Assembly: GCA_029844215.1 (NCBI GenBank)
Contig: CM056724.1
Span: 88,927,093 to 88,991,092 of the forward strand
Reading direction: 5' to 3'
DNA length: 64,000 nt
Source: Przewalskia tangutica
Lineage: Eukaryota; Streptophyta; Magnoliopsida; Solanales; Solanaceae
This document shows positions 1 through 11,505 of the stretch, piece after piece. Each line of letters opens with the position of its first letter. Position 1 is the stretch's first letter. The translations under genes and the position numbers were made by a program. Below the pieces are notes generated by a model. The model was given only the letters and a program-made list of their open reading frames with translations. It searched no databases and was not told the origin of the DNA.

Positions 1-81
1 AAAGAATGGTAAAAGATACAGTTTAAGCAAGCATATAGCTATAAGATTGACTAAGAAAAAGGAATTTGAACGAAATATTAC

Positions 82-2200
82 CTCTTCAATAATCTTCACA
101 GCTACCCTGTCTTTAACACTACCTCCAGGATTCAAGAACTCTGCTTTCCCCAAAATCTGAACACGAGTTTGTGTCAATTAGCCATATTCATCAACATATG
201 TATAAGTAAATATATATATATATATATATATATCTAAATACAAACAACTCCACCTTTATGAGCTTCTCATAGCATAATCAGTCTAAGCTCAAATAAAGGA
301 AGAGGATCACAGTAGGACGTAAAATTAAGCTAACTAATAAACTCCTAGCAATATCAAATTCCTGAATAGAGCCAAATTATGATATTTATATAATCGAACT
401 CAACTAATTTGGAAATATGTTTATTATTCATATCTAAATATATATATATATATCTAACTACTAACAACTAATCGCAAATGAGCTTCTCATAGTATCATCC
501 GTCTAAGCTCAAATAAAGGAAGAGGATCGCAGAAGAACAAAAAAGTAATCTAGCTAAATATATATCTTATTTCATCCAAAAAAAAAAAACTCCTATTGGT
601 ACCAAAATCCTGAATAGAGCCAAATCATGATATTTATACAATCGAACTCAACAAATTTGGAAATAAGGTTATATGCATATCTAAAGATATATTTAACTAC
701 TAACAACTCCTTGTATATGAGCTTCGCAAAGCATTACAAGTCTAAGCTCAAATAAAGGAAGAAGATCGCAGTAGGACGTAAAATTAAGCTTAACTAATAC
801 AACTCCAATTAGTACCAAAATCCTTAATAGAGCTAAATCATGATATTTATATAACTGAACTCAACTAATTTGTAACTAAGGTTACCTATTCATGTCTAAT
901 TGGCAGAATACATAAATAGACACTTAAACTCGGCCTCTACTATCAGTTCTAACACTCCAACTTATAAATCATCTAGACACCTCAAGTCGTCTCCACTATG
1001 TCATTTAAACACTCCAACTTACAAAATGATCCATCTAGACACCTCCAAAATTTACGTGTCACGTCAGCGTCGCGTGTCAAGATGTACATTCTAAAAATTT
1101 GAGTGTTTAGTTGCCAGCTGAAGGTGTCTATCCATGTATTATTCATATCTAATTGGCAAAATACATATATAGACACTTAAACTCAGCCACTACTATCAGT
1201 TCAATACTCCAACTTACGAAATGATCGACACCTCCAAAATTTATGTGTCACATCAGCGTTGCGTGTCTAGATGTACATTCTCAAAATTGAAGTGTTTAGT
1301 TGCCAGTTGATGCTAACTTAAGGTGTCTATCCATGTATTATTCATATTTATTGGCAGAATACATAAATAGACACTTAAACTCGCCTATATTATCAGTTCA
1401 ACACTCCAACTTATAAAATGATCATCTAGACACCTCCAAAATTTATGTGCCACATCGGCGTAGCGTGTCTAGATGTACATTATAAGATCGGAGTGTTTGG
1501 TTGCCGATTGATGCTAACTTAAGGTGTCTATCCATGTGTTATTCATATCTAATTGACAAATTACATATATAGACACTTAAATTCAACCTCTACTATCAGT
1601 ACAAAATGATCATCTAGGCACCTCCAAAATTTATGTGTCAGGTCAGCGTCGCGTGTCTAGATGTACATTCTAAAAATTGGAAGTTGATGCTAACTTAAGG
1701 TGTCTATCCCTGTATTATTCATATCTAATTGGCAGAATATATAAATAGACACTTAAAACTCACCTCTACTATCAATTCAACACTCCAACTAACAGAATGA
1801 TCGTCTAGACACCTCCAAAATTTACGTCAGCGTCGCGTGTCTAGATGTACATTCTAAAATCGGAGTGTTTAGTTGTAAGTTGAGGCTAAGTTAAGGTGTC
1901 TATCCATGTATTATGCCTATATAATTACTAATAATTCTTTCACTAAAACATATAGCAATGCATGTGTATGTTTAATTGAAATTGAGAGAGATAGAGAATA
2001 TATACTTCACATCCAGTTGCATCCGAGAGGCTATTGATTCTAAATAACGGGGTGTTGCCAATGGCGGCGACGAGTCCATTTCTACGTTTTTGAAGTTTTT
2101 TTCTTTGTGAAGACTTTTGTTGAGTGGTTTTACAGAGGAAATAAGTGACTATGGCGACGGAGAGCAGTGCGGCGGCGGCGGCAGTTCTCACCGGCGCCAT
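82..2200 (-). CDS. Cysteine synthase-like PLP enzyme, exons 1-2 (partial; continues past the left edge)
   Basis: Exon 1 is 2200 down to 2006 (65 codons) and exon 2 is 156 down to 82 (25 codons). The intron starts GTATA and ends CAG, both junctions are phase 0, and a GT donor follows at 81. Exon 1 begins with ATG at 2200, then an Ala-rich hydrophobic stretch (about residues 6-23, a possible membrane anchor or targeting segment), a basic stretch (about 31-41), and the fold-type-II PLP-enzyme motif AIGNTPLFRINSLSDATGCE. Exon 2 continues without a break with ILGKAEFLNPGGSVKDR. Lys80 in GGSVKDR (codon at 112-114) is the expected PLP Schiff-base lysine. The family makes cysteine from O-acetylserine or carries out related beta-replacements. 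The N-terminal hydrophobic segment fits the membrane-anchored, Mcy1-like branch better than soluble OAS-TL; this is inference. Later exons lie to the left of the window. No defect is seen in the two exons. The ATG at 2200 was chosen because the upstream in-frame region looks like untranslated leader. Confidence 0.85.
243..890. repeat. Three tandem ~230-bp units inside intron 1
   Basis: The block GAGCTTCTCATAG followed by GTCTAAGCTCAAATAAAGGA recurs near 258, 480 and 718. Each copy is followed by related text (AATAGAGCCAAAT, ATCGAACTCAACTAATTTGG) and an AT-rich spacer. The copies differ by scattered substitutions. A (TA)n microsatellite lies just upstream at about 207-232 and shorter TA runs occur between units. 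The array lies wholly inside the intron of the cysteine-synthase-like gene. Confidence 0.75.
889..1912. repeat. Five tandem ~180-250-bp units inside intron 1
   Basis: Each unit starts near ATTCATATCTAATTGGCAGA (about 889, 1140, 1338, 1550 and 1729). It continues with ATAGACACTTAAACTC, CTAGACACCTCCAAAATTTA, GCGTGTCTAGATGTACATTC and AAGGTGTCTATCCATGTATT. Unit 1 is longest because an inner piece is duplicated. The array is unrelated in sequence to the 230-bp array next to it, so the intron has expanded by two separate tandem families. No coding capacity is seen. Confidence 0.8.
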
Positions 2201-3162
2201 CGCGGTGGTTCTCCGGCGGAATCCGGTTTGATTGAACCGGAAAGTATATGGGCAGTTAAAGAGAGGAAGAAGGTTATGAATGTTTCGATTAATTGCAATG
2301 AGACCACCTAAGTTTCTTTTTCTTTTATTTTTACCATTCAACTTTGTAGAAACGATGGAAAAGTCATTCTTTATAGTATTGTAAAACAAATGGAGTATTG
2401 AATTGCAAATAATATTTCAAGTTGACGTTGAACTGTCGAAATAATGAAATATAACCCGAAGACGGATGGATCGGATCCTCCTATTAACTAGAGGCGTTCC
2501 GTTCGAATTATGAACATAGAAAAGATCTTGTAGGGAAGCTTTTTTATGACTCAAATATCTAACAGAAAATTTCATCATTCTTAATTGGTGATTTTATTCC
2601 AAAATTAAGATATAATTTGCACTAAAATTCTTGTGAATAGTTATGACAAGTCATTCATTAAAAACTTTGGTGATCCATCATGATCTTTGGTGATAAATCT
2701 TTGGGTGATTTGCTAGGAATTGAACTCCAAATTGTGACACGGAGGTATAAAACTGCGCAAAATGATCTTATATGTGTAAATCTTCCTTAATATAATGACT
2801 GCTGGAGATGGCAATCTGGGCTTTAACAATAATGAATAAGCTATGATTGCCATAGCCCATATGAGTGTTTTATCCAACTACTCACAAACACTTATTACAC
2901 GATGAAAAAAGTTACTATAATGTAAAAGTTTTTAATATTTAAAGGGTTGAATAAATGTCAGCCTAAATTGATTGCATTATAACTTTCCAAGAGAGAATAT
3001 ACAACTTTTTCCACGGATATAATTTCATTTGAAAACCCCCAAAAACTGAAGAATTATTTGGGATTTTTCTATAGGTTGGTATATATAAAAGAAGATTCGT
3101 GATAAGAAAGAGATTGTTCTCCTCACACTAAGATTGGTTGTCAAGTTAATTTATAGTTTATA
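2201..3162. other. 5' flank of the cysteine-synthase-like gene; no second gene seen
   Basis: This stretch lies upstream of the minus-strand ATG at 2200 and should hold the 5' leader and promoter. The first 110 bases are GC-rich near the ATG and then pyrimidine/AT-rich. I could not place a convincing TATA box or a second gene. From about 2400 to 3162 the sequence is unique-looking and AT-rich, with no LTR, TIR or tandem structure. It ends at the TATAA target site used by element A. Confidence 0.5.
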
Positions 3163-3167
3163 TATAA

Positions 3168-3954
3168 TGTTAGGTCCGAGATTATGGATAAGCAAATAAA
3201 CGTAGGAAAAAGAAAGATTCAAAAAGCTTGAAAAACTAAACAGTTCATTTATGTTGCCTTCAGTGTTGTGTCAACACTTGAGGCAACACTCGATAAAACA
3301 ATGATAAATCTTAAAGAGTAAATGCAGCGAAAAAAATAAAAGACACAAGATTTACATTTTCAATGGTATATATTAATATAGCCCTTGATGGTCAATGACC
3401 GAAGTAATGCATATATTATATAAAATTACAATTGAATTTCTTTTTACAATTTGTAGAAATAAAATAAAAATAAATTACAAAAACGAAGTCACAGATGACT
3501 TCACCCTAAAGACAAAACATCTATAAAGAAACATACAACATCTGCATTACAATTGCTTCAATAATAAGCTTAATCTAGAATCTGGGCAGCAATAATAATG
3601 TGGGACTAGAAATATTGTTATACTACTTTAGGCAGTGGTGTTTGATCCAGTTTCTGGAGTGAATTTTCGAGAGCTCTCTTGGTGATTCTTTTCTTTGTAA
3701 TCTGGATATCGATACTATGAAGTTTCTCCTTTATTTATAGTGTGAAAATTCCTTGAAATTTTCACTGGTTGATTGAGGAAGTTAAGAGAAAATAGGTAGC
3801 AGCTTGGACCGATTCAACCTCCATGAAATCCTCAACTATATTGATTTGATCTTCACGTCGCTTTCCTTCCAAGCTTGACTTATTCTTTTCTCACATTTTA
3901 AACACAACTTCTTGGTTAGCTTGCCTAGGTCACAACACTCATCCAACATCGACA
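3168..3954 (-). repeat. Element A 3' LTR (787 bp)
   Basis: It starts TGTTAGGTCCGAG and ends ATCGACA. It matches the A right LTR and both C LTRs, for example around GGTATATATTAATATAGCCC and TTTCGAGAGCTCTCTTGG. About 150 bp present in the right LTR is missing here, between two occurrences of GTCACAACACTC, which fits a deletion between short direct repeats. A TATAAATAA box for the minus strand lies at 3731-3739. The purine-rich tract expected next to a 3' LTR is at 3955-3970 (minus strand AAAAATGGGGAGAT). Confidence 0.85.
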
Positions 3955-4414
3955 ATCTCCCCATTTTTATTTTTCTTCACAAAACTCCATACAAACCTAA
4001 AAATACCTAGGCTACTGATTCTAGATATTGTCGTAACAATCTAAAAATCAGTAACATTGTGGGCATGCTCCCCCTCAACCTGCAGTTACAAATTTCAAGT
4101 AATTTTGTATCGATGATTGGGTTAGATGAGACTTATGTTTATTAGTCGTGACTTGCATAAAACACATCTGTAGACAATCAAAAACAAATAGTCATCTCAT
4201 TTCCACATAATATTAAAATATTTACAGACCAGACATTTTTCTAGTTTCCAACAAAATAGTACAAACCATCAAGTCACACAAAAAATAAATAAAACAAGGT
4301 ATAAACTTGCATCATATTCTCATAATCATGTCACCTTTATCTAGATTGTTTTGTTTCACAGTAGCTTTCAGTCGTTTTCTGTTTGACAAAATAATCCGCA
4401 ATCAGCTCCACCGT

Positions 4415-5880
4415 CTACTCATTCATCTCATCTTGGCACTGACAGTCATCCCCTCTGCATTCTCCCCCTACATCCTTATATGTACTTGGCCCTACTTCAG
4501 CATCATAATCTCCCATTTTTTGTGAAGAAAGGATGTTCACATAATAATATCTGGCTCGCACTAGTTCTTCAATTTTTCTATTGAGCTCAGTGATGTGCTT
4601 TTGTAGCCAATCTCTATATATGGAGAACGGATTCTTTTCTGTGTTTCCTGGAATGTTGGCAACATATGATGCAGTTTCTGTATTCCAGTTCTCCTTCTTC
4701 CAAGGCAGATCAATGATTTTGTCTCTACTATTTAACACTGCTTTATGAACTGAGTATACTTCCAATGCAAGACTCAGCTTATCCCAGTTTTGGATCTTAA
4801 ACCCTTGATTGAGTAAGATTTGATAGATTAAAGAGGGATATGAAAGGACAGAGTTATTTTTCCTTTCTGCCAGATTAGAAATATGATCAAATATGATAGT
4901 TCCTAAATCAACGCTGTCATTCTTTCCTAAGTACAGCAGTGTTTCTTGCTCTAAAGTCACTACGGTCTCATTTAGAGAAGGTAGCCAGTTAAATATGGCA
5001 AGCTTATGCAGGGTTGTGAACAAGACAATCATTTTGGATACATGACTCCGTGCTCAGACTGTGATCAAATTCCCAGTAAGGTATTTAATCATAGAATTTA
5101 GCTCCTCAGTAGTGGAATTATGATGAGTAGTTTTCTCATGTGTGACTATCTCTAAAGTGGTGTTGATGATTTCTAGTGTAAAATTATATACCTTGTTGTA
5201 TAACTGCACTTTTCCAAATTTCTTTGAGTTGTTGTCTTTAACAAAAAGTGACAGATTAACATAAAACACTTTAATCACTTTTTTACAATAGGAGTTTTTC
5301 CCAGTTACAGAACTCAATAAATTTCAGCTACTTAAAAATCAACTAGGCCATTGTCTGAGAATGAATTAAGGTCAATGACTCTCTCTGCTCTAATCATTCT
5401 ATTTTTAAACCACTTCTAGTTATCAGCAAATGATTTAGTTTGGAACATGGGAGAGTAAGCCATTACCTCAGAATATGATTCAAATTCTGGATTGTTGTAA
5501 TCTGTTGAGGTGTGTGCAAGTGTTTTCTGGGATGGTGGGGCAACATAGTCTGGGTCCACTGATGTATTTTTGTTTGTTAACTTTGATGTTGAGGCAACAT
5601 TCGAAGCAATATTTCTGTATGTTCTTCGGACCTGCTTTGGAATAAACCTGCTTAGAGGTGTGTTGTTAGACATCTCATCTTCATCACCTTCAGGTGCAGC
5701 TGGTGGACTGTCTGTGGATGGTTTTCCTGGAATGTCGTACATATTGAAATCAAAGTTAGTGCTGCTACTGCTGCTTGAGACAACAGGGAAAGTTGACTCA
5801 ACTCTGGATTTCTTAGCTGACTGATTTTCATGAATAATGTTTTCGAAAACCCTTTTCGACCTTCTAATCACTTTATACAT
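4415..5880 (-). pseudogene. Element A extra ORF downstream of pol (plant transposon-protein type), broken
   Basis: Three open pieces (5880-5416, 5317-5054, 5032-4415) read in the same direction as pol and match the corresponding ORF of element C. The N-terminal part is Ser/Pro/Asp-rich and disordered-looking, with a PDYVAPP motif. The middle holds TLHKLAIFNWLPSLNETVVT. The C-terminal part holds VHKAVLNSRDKIIDLPWKKE and a charged, heptad-like stretch (LQKHITELNRKIEELVRARY) that could form a coiled coil. The layout resembles the plant retrotransposon extra ORF often labelled putative plant transposon protein. I see no membrane segment, so an envelope role is not supported. Stops separate the pieces, and about 400 bp at the N-terminal end present in C is missing here. 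Confidence 0.65.
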
Positions 5881-6621
5881 ATTGCAACTACTTCCCCCTT
5901 AAACTTAGGTAGTGTGGATGAATTGAATCTATTTATATCTAACACAAAGGGATAACATAGCACACAACATCATTCAATTTTAGAATTAAAAAAAAACTAT
6001 CACAATCCAGATTTAAAGGGATTTTGACATTACAACAGAATGAATAAAAATAAGACAAAAAATGATCAATCCTGGATGGTGACGTTGGTAGCAATGTTGA
6101 CAATATTTTGAAAAACACAAGTAATATGAAACTTCAAGGACTTACGGATTTGGCAGTCATATTATGTATATATTCCCTATGAGATTGATCCCTGAACCAA
6201 TGTTATATTGTATCATCGTGTCCTTAATCAACTTAGTTGAACATATACATAATTATTTTATTTATATAAAAAATAAAAATAATCTTTGAGGTATTTTCAA
6301 CCTTCTTTGAAGCACGTGGTACTCCTATAAAATAGGAACGATACCAACTTTAGAGCTTTGCTCTTTTTGTAATATAGCCAAATTTTATGTAGAGGCTTTG
6401 CCTTCTTATGATACTCTTTTTTATGCTATATATAATTGATTTATATATACTATCGCAGAGAACAATATCGTATTCAGAACTTGTCCTTATGAAATCATAT
6501 TTTAGTGATCAAAACTATGCACAATTCTACAACATCTACCATGTACATTGACACATCAGTAAATGTTACTCAGAATGTTGAGACAACATTTAAGACAACA
6601 TCTACCTAAATTGTCTTATTT
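5881..6621 (-). other. Element A spacer between pol and the extra ORF
   Basis: This is non-coding AT-rich DNA homologous to 51417-52239 of element C, sharing for example TAGGAACGATACCAA and GAGGCTTTGCCTTCTTATGA. It includes the inverted motif ATGTTG-AGA-CAACAT at 6575-6589. In the element RNA it would lie between the pol stop and the extra ORF and could contain a splice acceptor or internal promoter. None can be assigned by eye. Confidence 0.5.
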
Positions 6622-8110
6622 TTAGAGAAAACATAGACCAAATGATTTCTTCAAACTAGAAAATCTCTCATGATCTAGAGCTTTGGTAAAAATGTCAGCT
6701 AGTTGATAAAGTATATCAACATATTCAATCTGAACTAGCTGTTTTTCCACTAAGTCTATTAAAGAATGATGTCGTATATCTATGTGTTTTGTACGTGAAT
6801 ATTGGACATGATTTTTAGAAATATTAATTGCACTCAAATTATCACAATACAAAATCATAGAGTTGCTTGATAGGCCATAGTCATCTAGCATGTGTCGTAG
6901 CCAAATCAATTGAGCACAACAACTTTCGGCTGCCACATATTCAAATTTGGTAGTCGAAAGAGAGACAATTTTGTTTCCTACTATACCATGAAACTAAGTT
7001 ATTGCCTAAATAGAAATAACCACCACTAGTGCTTTTTCTATCATCTACATCACCGACCCAATCCGAGTCACTATATCCGATTAGGTTAGGATTAGTATCC
7101 TTGGTGTACCAAATACCCAACTCACTTGTGCTGGAGATATATCTAATGATACATTTTACGTCATTTAGGTGGGATAATTTGGAACAGGCTTGGAACCTAG
7201 TACAAACACACACGCTAAACATAATGTCAGGGCGATAGCTGTAAGGTATAGAAGACTACCTATCATTGATCGATATAATGTTGGGTCAACATCCTTACCA
7301 ACATCGTCTTTGCATACCTGTTATGTAGATCCCATCGGTGTCCTCATATATATTGCATTTTCAAGTTCAAATTTTCTAACCAGATTCTTGGCGTACTTGC
7401 TTTGAGATACAAAGATCCCATCTTCAGTCTATTTTATCTGTAGGCCTAAGAAAAAAGTTAGTTCTCCATTCATGTTCATCTCAAATGTTGTCGACATTGC
7501 TTCAACAAATAACTCTAGGTAAGATTTTGAATTCGATCCAAAAACAATGTCATCAACATAGATTTGAGCAATCACTACATCTACCCCGTGTTTTTTGATG
7601 AACAAGGTTCTATCGGCTTCTCCACAGATAAAACCAAAGTCTATAAAGAAGTTTGTTAGGCGACCATATCATGCACGATGGGCTTGTTTTAACCCATACA
7701 AGGTCTTTTTAAGCTTGTATACATAATGTGGATGGTGGGAATTCTCAAATCCTTTCGGTTATTTAACATAAACTTCCTTTTCCAAATAACCATTGAGAAA
7801 TGCTCTCTTAACATCAATTTGATACACGGTAATTTTTAGGTAGCAAGCAATATCAAGTAATAATCGTATTGACTCAATTCTAGCCACAGGTGCAAAGGTT
7901 TCGTCGTAGTCGATTCTTTCAACCTGTGTGTAGCCTTGAGCAACAAGACGGACTTTGTTTCGAACAACTGTCCCTAATTCATCTTATTTGTTCTTGAAAA
8001 TCCATTTGGTTCCAATAACATTTGTGTTGTTAGGACATGGAACCAAGTCCCAGACTTCATTTCGGGTAAACTGTTCAAGCTCTTCTTGCATTGCTTGAAT
8101 TCAAAAATTA
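6622..8110 (-). pseudogene. Element A reverse transcriptase and RNase H, broken
   Basis: Reading minus, the RT motif A Asp is kept (QIDVKRAFLNG; Asp codon at 7813-7815) and so is the catalytic YVDD (7549-7560). A CAG-to-TAG type stop follows downstream, and other frameshifts leave no long ORF across RT. The RNase H part survives in two pieces. The first (7222-6941) has YSDSDWVGDVDDRKSTSGG. The second (6936-6622) has AAESCCAQLIWLRHML, CDNLSAI and the end of pol, FTKALDHERFSSLKKSFGL. The pol stop is at 6622-6624. The order RT then RNase H at the C-terminus is the copia arrangement. The protein is not functional as it stands. Confidence 0.85.
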
Positions 8111-8261
8111 TCTTTTAAAGCTTTCTCAATGTTCTTTGGTTCAAAGGTAGATATGAGACAAGAAAGACTAACATGTTGGTATATAGTGAACATACAGTCA
8201 TACACACATACTTTACCATTTAGCGATAGTTGATTGGTTTTTTCTCTCTTGTACGTATCCT

Positions 8262-9230
8262 CTAAAAAACTCTCCCTATCACCTGGTCAGGTGGATGGTT
8301 CCTTGACGGAGGGTCTCGTCTTACTTGGTCGTGCAATTCAGTTACAGACTCCTCCTCCACTTCAACCTCTGTGGTCTCTTCTTGTAGTTTAGATATTTCC
8401 TCTGATGTTGTGATAACATTTGGGATAATATCTGCTTCTTCAGTTTGTTGCTCTTTTTCTACTGTAACCACAATGTTATTTTCTGATGACTTCCTTGACA
8501 TATCCATAAAATCATCAAATATATCATTGACGGACTACTGTATGGTCTTAGTCCTCAGATTGTAATCCGGTAGACATGACTATTCTGTGAATAACCAATA
8601 AATATCCCTTTATCACTTTTTTAGTCAAATTTCTCCAATTGGTCCTTGTCATTTAAATGTAGCAGACATACCCAAAGATATGAAAGTAACGCAGAGTTGG
8701 TTTCTTTCCATTTAAAAGTTCGTAGGGAGTCATTCTGGTACCTGACCTTAAATAAACTCTATTAGTGATGTGACATGCAGTGTTTAAGGCTTCTACCCAA
8801 AACCTTTTTGATAATTATTTAGAACTTAACATTACTCTAGCCATTCCTTGCAATGTTTTGTTCTTCCTCTCAGCTACCCCATTCCGTTGAAGAGTTTTAG
8901 GTGCCGAGAATTCATGGAAAATACCTTTCTTTTCGTAAAATTTAGCAAAACATTGATTCTTAAATTCTTTTCCATGGTCGGATCTGATCCGAAAAAACAA
9001 GTTCCTAATCCTAGAGTATAGCACTTTAAACATGTCAAAAGTTTGTAATTTTTCTTTTAGAAAATAAATCCATGTATATCTAGAAAAATCATCTACTATC
9101 ACAAAGGAATATCTCATACCCCCTAGGTTGTCTACTTTAATATGACCCATAAGATCCATATGTAATAATTAAAAATAATGAGACGTACCAGAGTGTTGTC
9201 CGTCGTGTTGGACAACATTACGGGGAACAC
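8262..9230 (-). pseudogene. Element A integrase core and acidic linker, broken
   Basis: The open piece 9159-8815 encodes a copia integrase core: MDLMGHIKVDNLGG, VIVDDFSRYTWIYFL, IRSDHGKEF and NGVAERKNKTLQG. These hold the Asp, Asp and Glu region expected for DDE catalysis. The piece 8507-8262 encodes the Glu/Thr-rich linker between integrase and RT, ending QVRRDPPSRNHPPDQVIG as in element C. Frameshifts separate the pieces. The enzyme would insert the element cDNA into the genome; this copy is dead. Confidence 0.82.
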
Positions 9231-11505
9231 GAGTCTGCTTACCTTTTAAACAATATTCACACACTGTCTTATCCTTTGAGTTCAACTTGGGAATGCCTTT
9301 AACAGTTTCTTATGCCACAGTGTTGTGTCACTGATCCTTGCGGAATTGCAGAATTCTTGTCCACCGACGAGATAGAAATTGTCTCCAGTTCGGGTACCTG
9401 ACATAACACATTTATTGAAATAATTTGTAACTCTACATTCACACTTGTTGAATTTTACCTCAATATCATCGTCACATAGTTGACTTATGCTAAGTAGATT
9501 AGCCACTAAGCCTTCTACATGAAGAACATTCTTCAAGGCTAGTACGTCAGGAACATTGAGGGTTCCTCTACCAATTATCCTACTCTTGCTTCCCCCACCA
9601 AAGGTCATGTATCCTCGTGAACAACCACTATCGAAATACCAAGAACATGTAATGTTAGTATATAGAGCAGTTATGCACATATTACAACGCAAGTTTAGTT
9701 TAGGTACCCACACTTTTTCAAAACTCTTCTTCTTTCTGTTCTCAAGCTGATTGCTTCGAATGTTGTTAGCAATGTTGGACAAACGACATCTTCGATAACG
9801 AGATGAGCACAGAGTTTTGAAGTTTGTAGCAGTAGTCAATTAGATGACCTAACTTCTTACAGTAGCTGCATCCAAACTTCAATCTATCCTTAGTGTTATG
9901 TAAGTTATTTTTAGCATTGTGTGTTTCTTTAACAAACTTTATCTTCTCACTTTAACTATGGATCTTAGAAGTTTTTGGTTTATGAGGTGATTGATACCCA
10001 AGCCCAGCCTGTGTCGGTTTGCTGAAGTTTAAAATTTCGTCCAACTTGGAGGTCCCCGTGTTGAACCTTTGGAAGGTGGTTTAAGCTAAATTCAATCTTG
10101 CACGGATCTTACCAATTGTTAGGTCCTTCTTGGTAAGTGCTACCTCTAACCGGTTAATAGTGCCTTTAAGATTATTATTTTCAAGAGCCAAAGATTTTGC
10201 TTTTGAGTCTAGTTGCTCAGATTATGTGATCAAGACTTTACAAAGATTTTGTAATTCCTTTATCACTTCATCTTTAGAGTCAACTAGATCCAGGTTTACA
10301 ACTTCACATAAAGAAATTAAACCACTAAAATAATAATCATCAGAATAGTCAAAATACACATACCTTTCCGATGTTGTATCCGATGTTGTCACAGATGTTG
10401 TAACAACATTGTCAACAACATCTTCATTGTCGGACAGTGAATGTTCAAACATTGCTGCCAACATCGCTTGTATTCTTTTTCTCGATCTCCTTCCTCTTCT
10501 TCATTTTCATCATCACTGAGAGACGCCCACATACTTTTACCAACTTTTCTAAGGGTGGTTGCACACTCATTAGCATAATGCTCCCAGCCCGAGCATGCAT
10601 AACATTGTACTCCCTCGAGTTGTTTGGGGTTAAAATTGGTATTGTCTGAGTTTGTTTTTCTCAGTGGATTATCACTTCTTTGCCCTGAAGGTGATCTTAT
10701 TGGCTGTTTATTAAATAGTGGATTTTGGTGCTGCTTATATTTAGATTTACTTCGATCATTGTTGATCTTCCTCATCATCGAATTAAATCATCGAGTGAGT
10801 AAGACAACAGTTGCACCATCACCTAGTTCTCAAGGTTTTCATTATCGTCTTCAATGTTTGTTTATGACGTTTGTCCGTGGAGTGCCATCATCTTGTCCCT
10901 ATACAAATCTCTTTGTCTCTTGATGTTCATCTCATAAAGTTTGAAAGATGCTCGTCAAGGCATGTAGATCCATTGTGGCAAGATTATGGGCCTCTTCAAT
11001 AGCACAAATCTTTGTGTTTTACCTTTCAGGAAGAGATCTGAGGGCTTTGTCCACAAGTTGTGTGTTGGTCAAAGGAAAACCAATCACTTGACACTGATTT
11101 GCAATGTCAATTTTTTCTAAATAGGACTTATATCCTCGGATTCTTCCATCCTCAAGCGCTCATATTGGCTCAAAAATATGCGTAGCTTTATTCGTCGCAC
11201 ACTCGAGGTACCCTCATAATGAGTTTGCAGGGTGTCCCAGACGTCCTTAGCTGATGTACAATTCTTAATGAGTTTGAACATGTACAGATCTACCCATCCG
11301 AATATAGCATTCAAGGCCTTTTCGTTAAAGTTAGCATTATTGATTTCTTCTGCAGTCCACTCGAATTTGGGTTTGGTAAGAATATCACTATCCTCATTCG
11401 TTGGATACTTGGGAATAACATATCCTTCGGTGACATATCTCTATGCCCGAACATCAATGGATTTGATGTGCGAACGTAGCCGGATATTCCAATAGGCATA
11501 ATTTG
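9231..11505 (-). pseudogene. Element A gag (C-terminal part), zinc knuckle and protease, broken
   Basis: From right to left on the minus strand: gag text (11314-11117) with NAIFGWVDLYMFKLIKNC and RRIKLRIFLSQYERLRMEES; a CCHC knuckle CYACSGWEHYANEC in the piece 10778-10389; a Thr/Asp-rich stretch; and a retroviral-type protease signature WYFDSGCSR in the piece 9839-9282. The conserved HMT after the protease motif is replaced, next to a small deletion. The gag-preintegrase motif is frayed near 9300. The first ~18 gag codons lie at 22473-22420, beyond element B, which entered this ORF. Several frameshifts and stops are present. Confidence 0.82.

Noticed and set aside
2117..2311. Plus-strand ORF over exon 1
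   Set aside because: Antisense shadow of the cysteine-synthase-like exon and its leader; no domain.
4415..5880. Envelope gene of a Sirevirus-like element
   Set aside because: No signal peptide, membrane segment or cleavage site is seen, and the blocks fit the plant transposon-protein type better. An env label would be unsupported.
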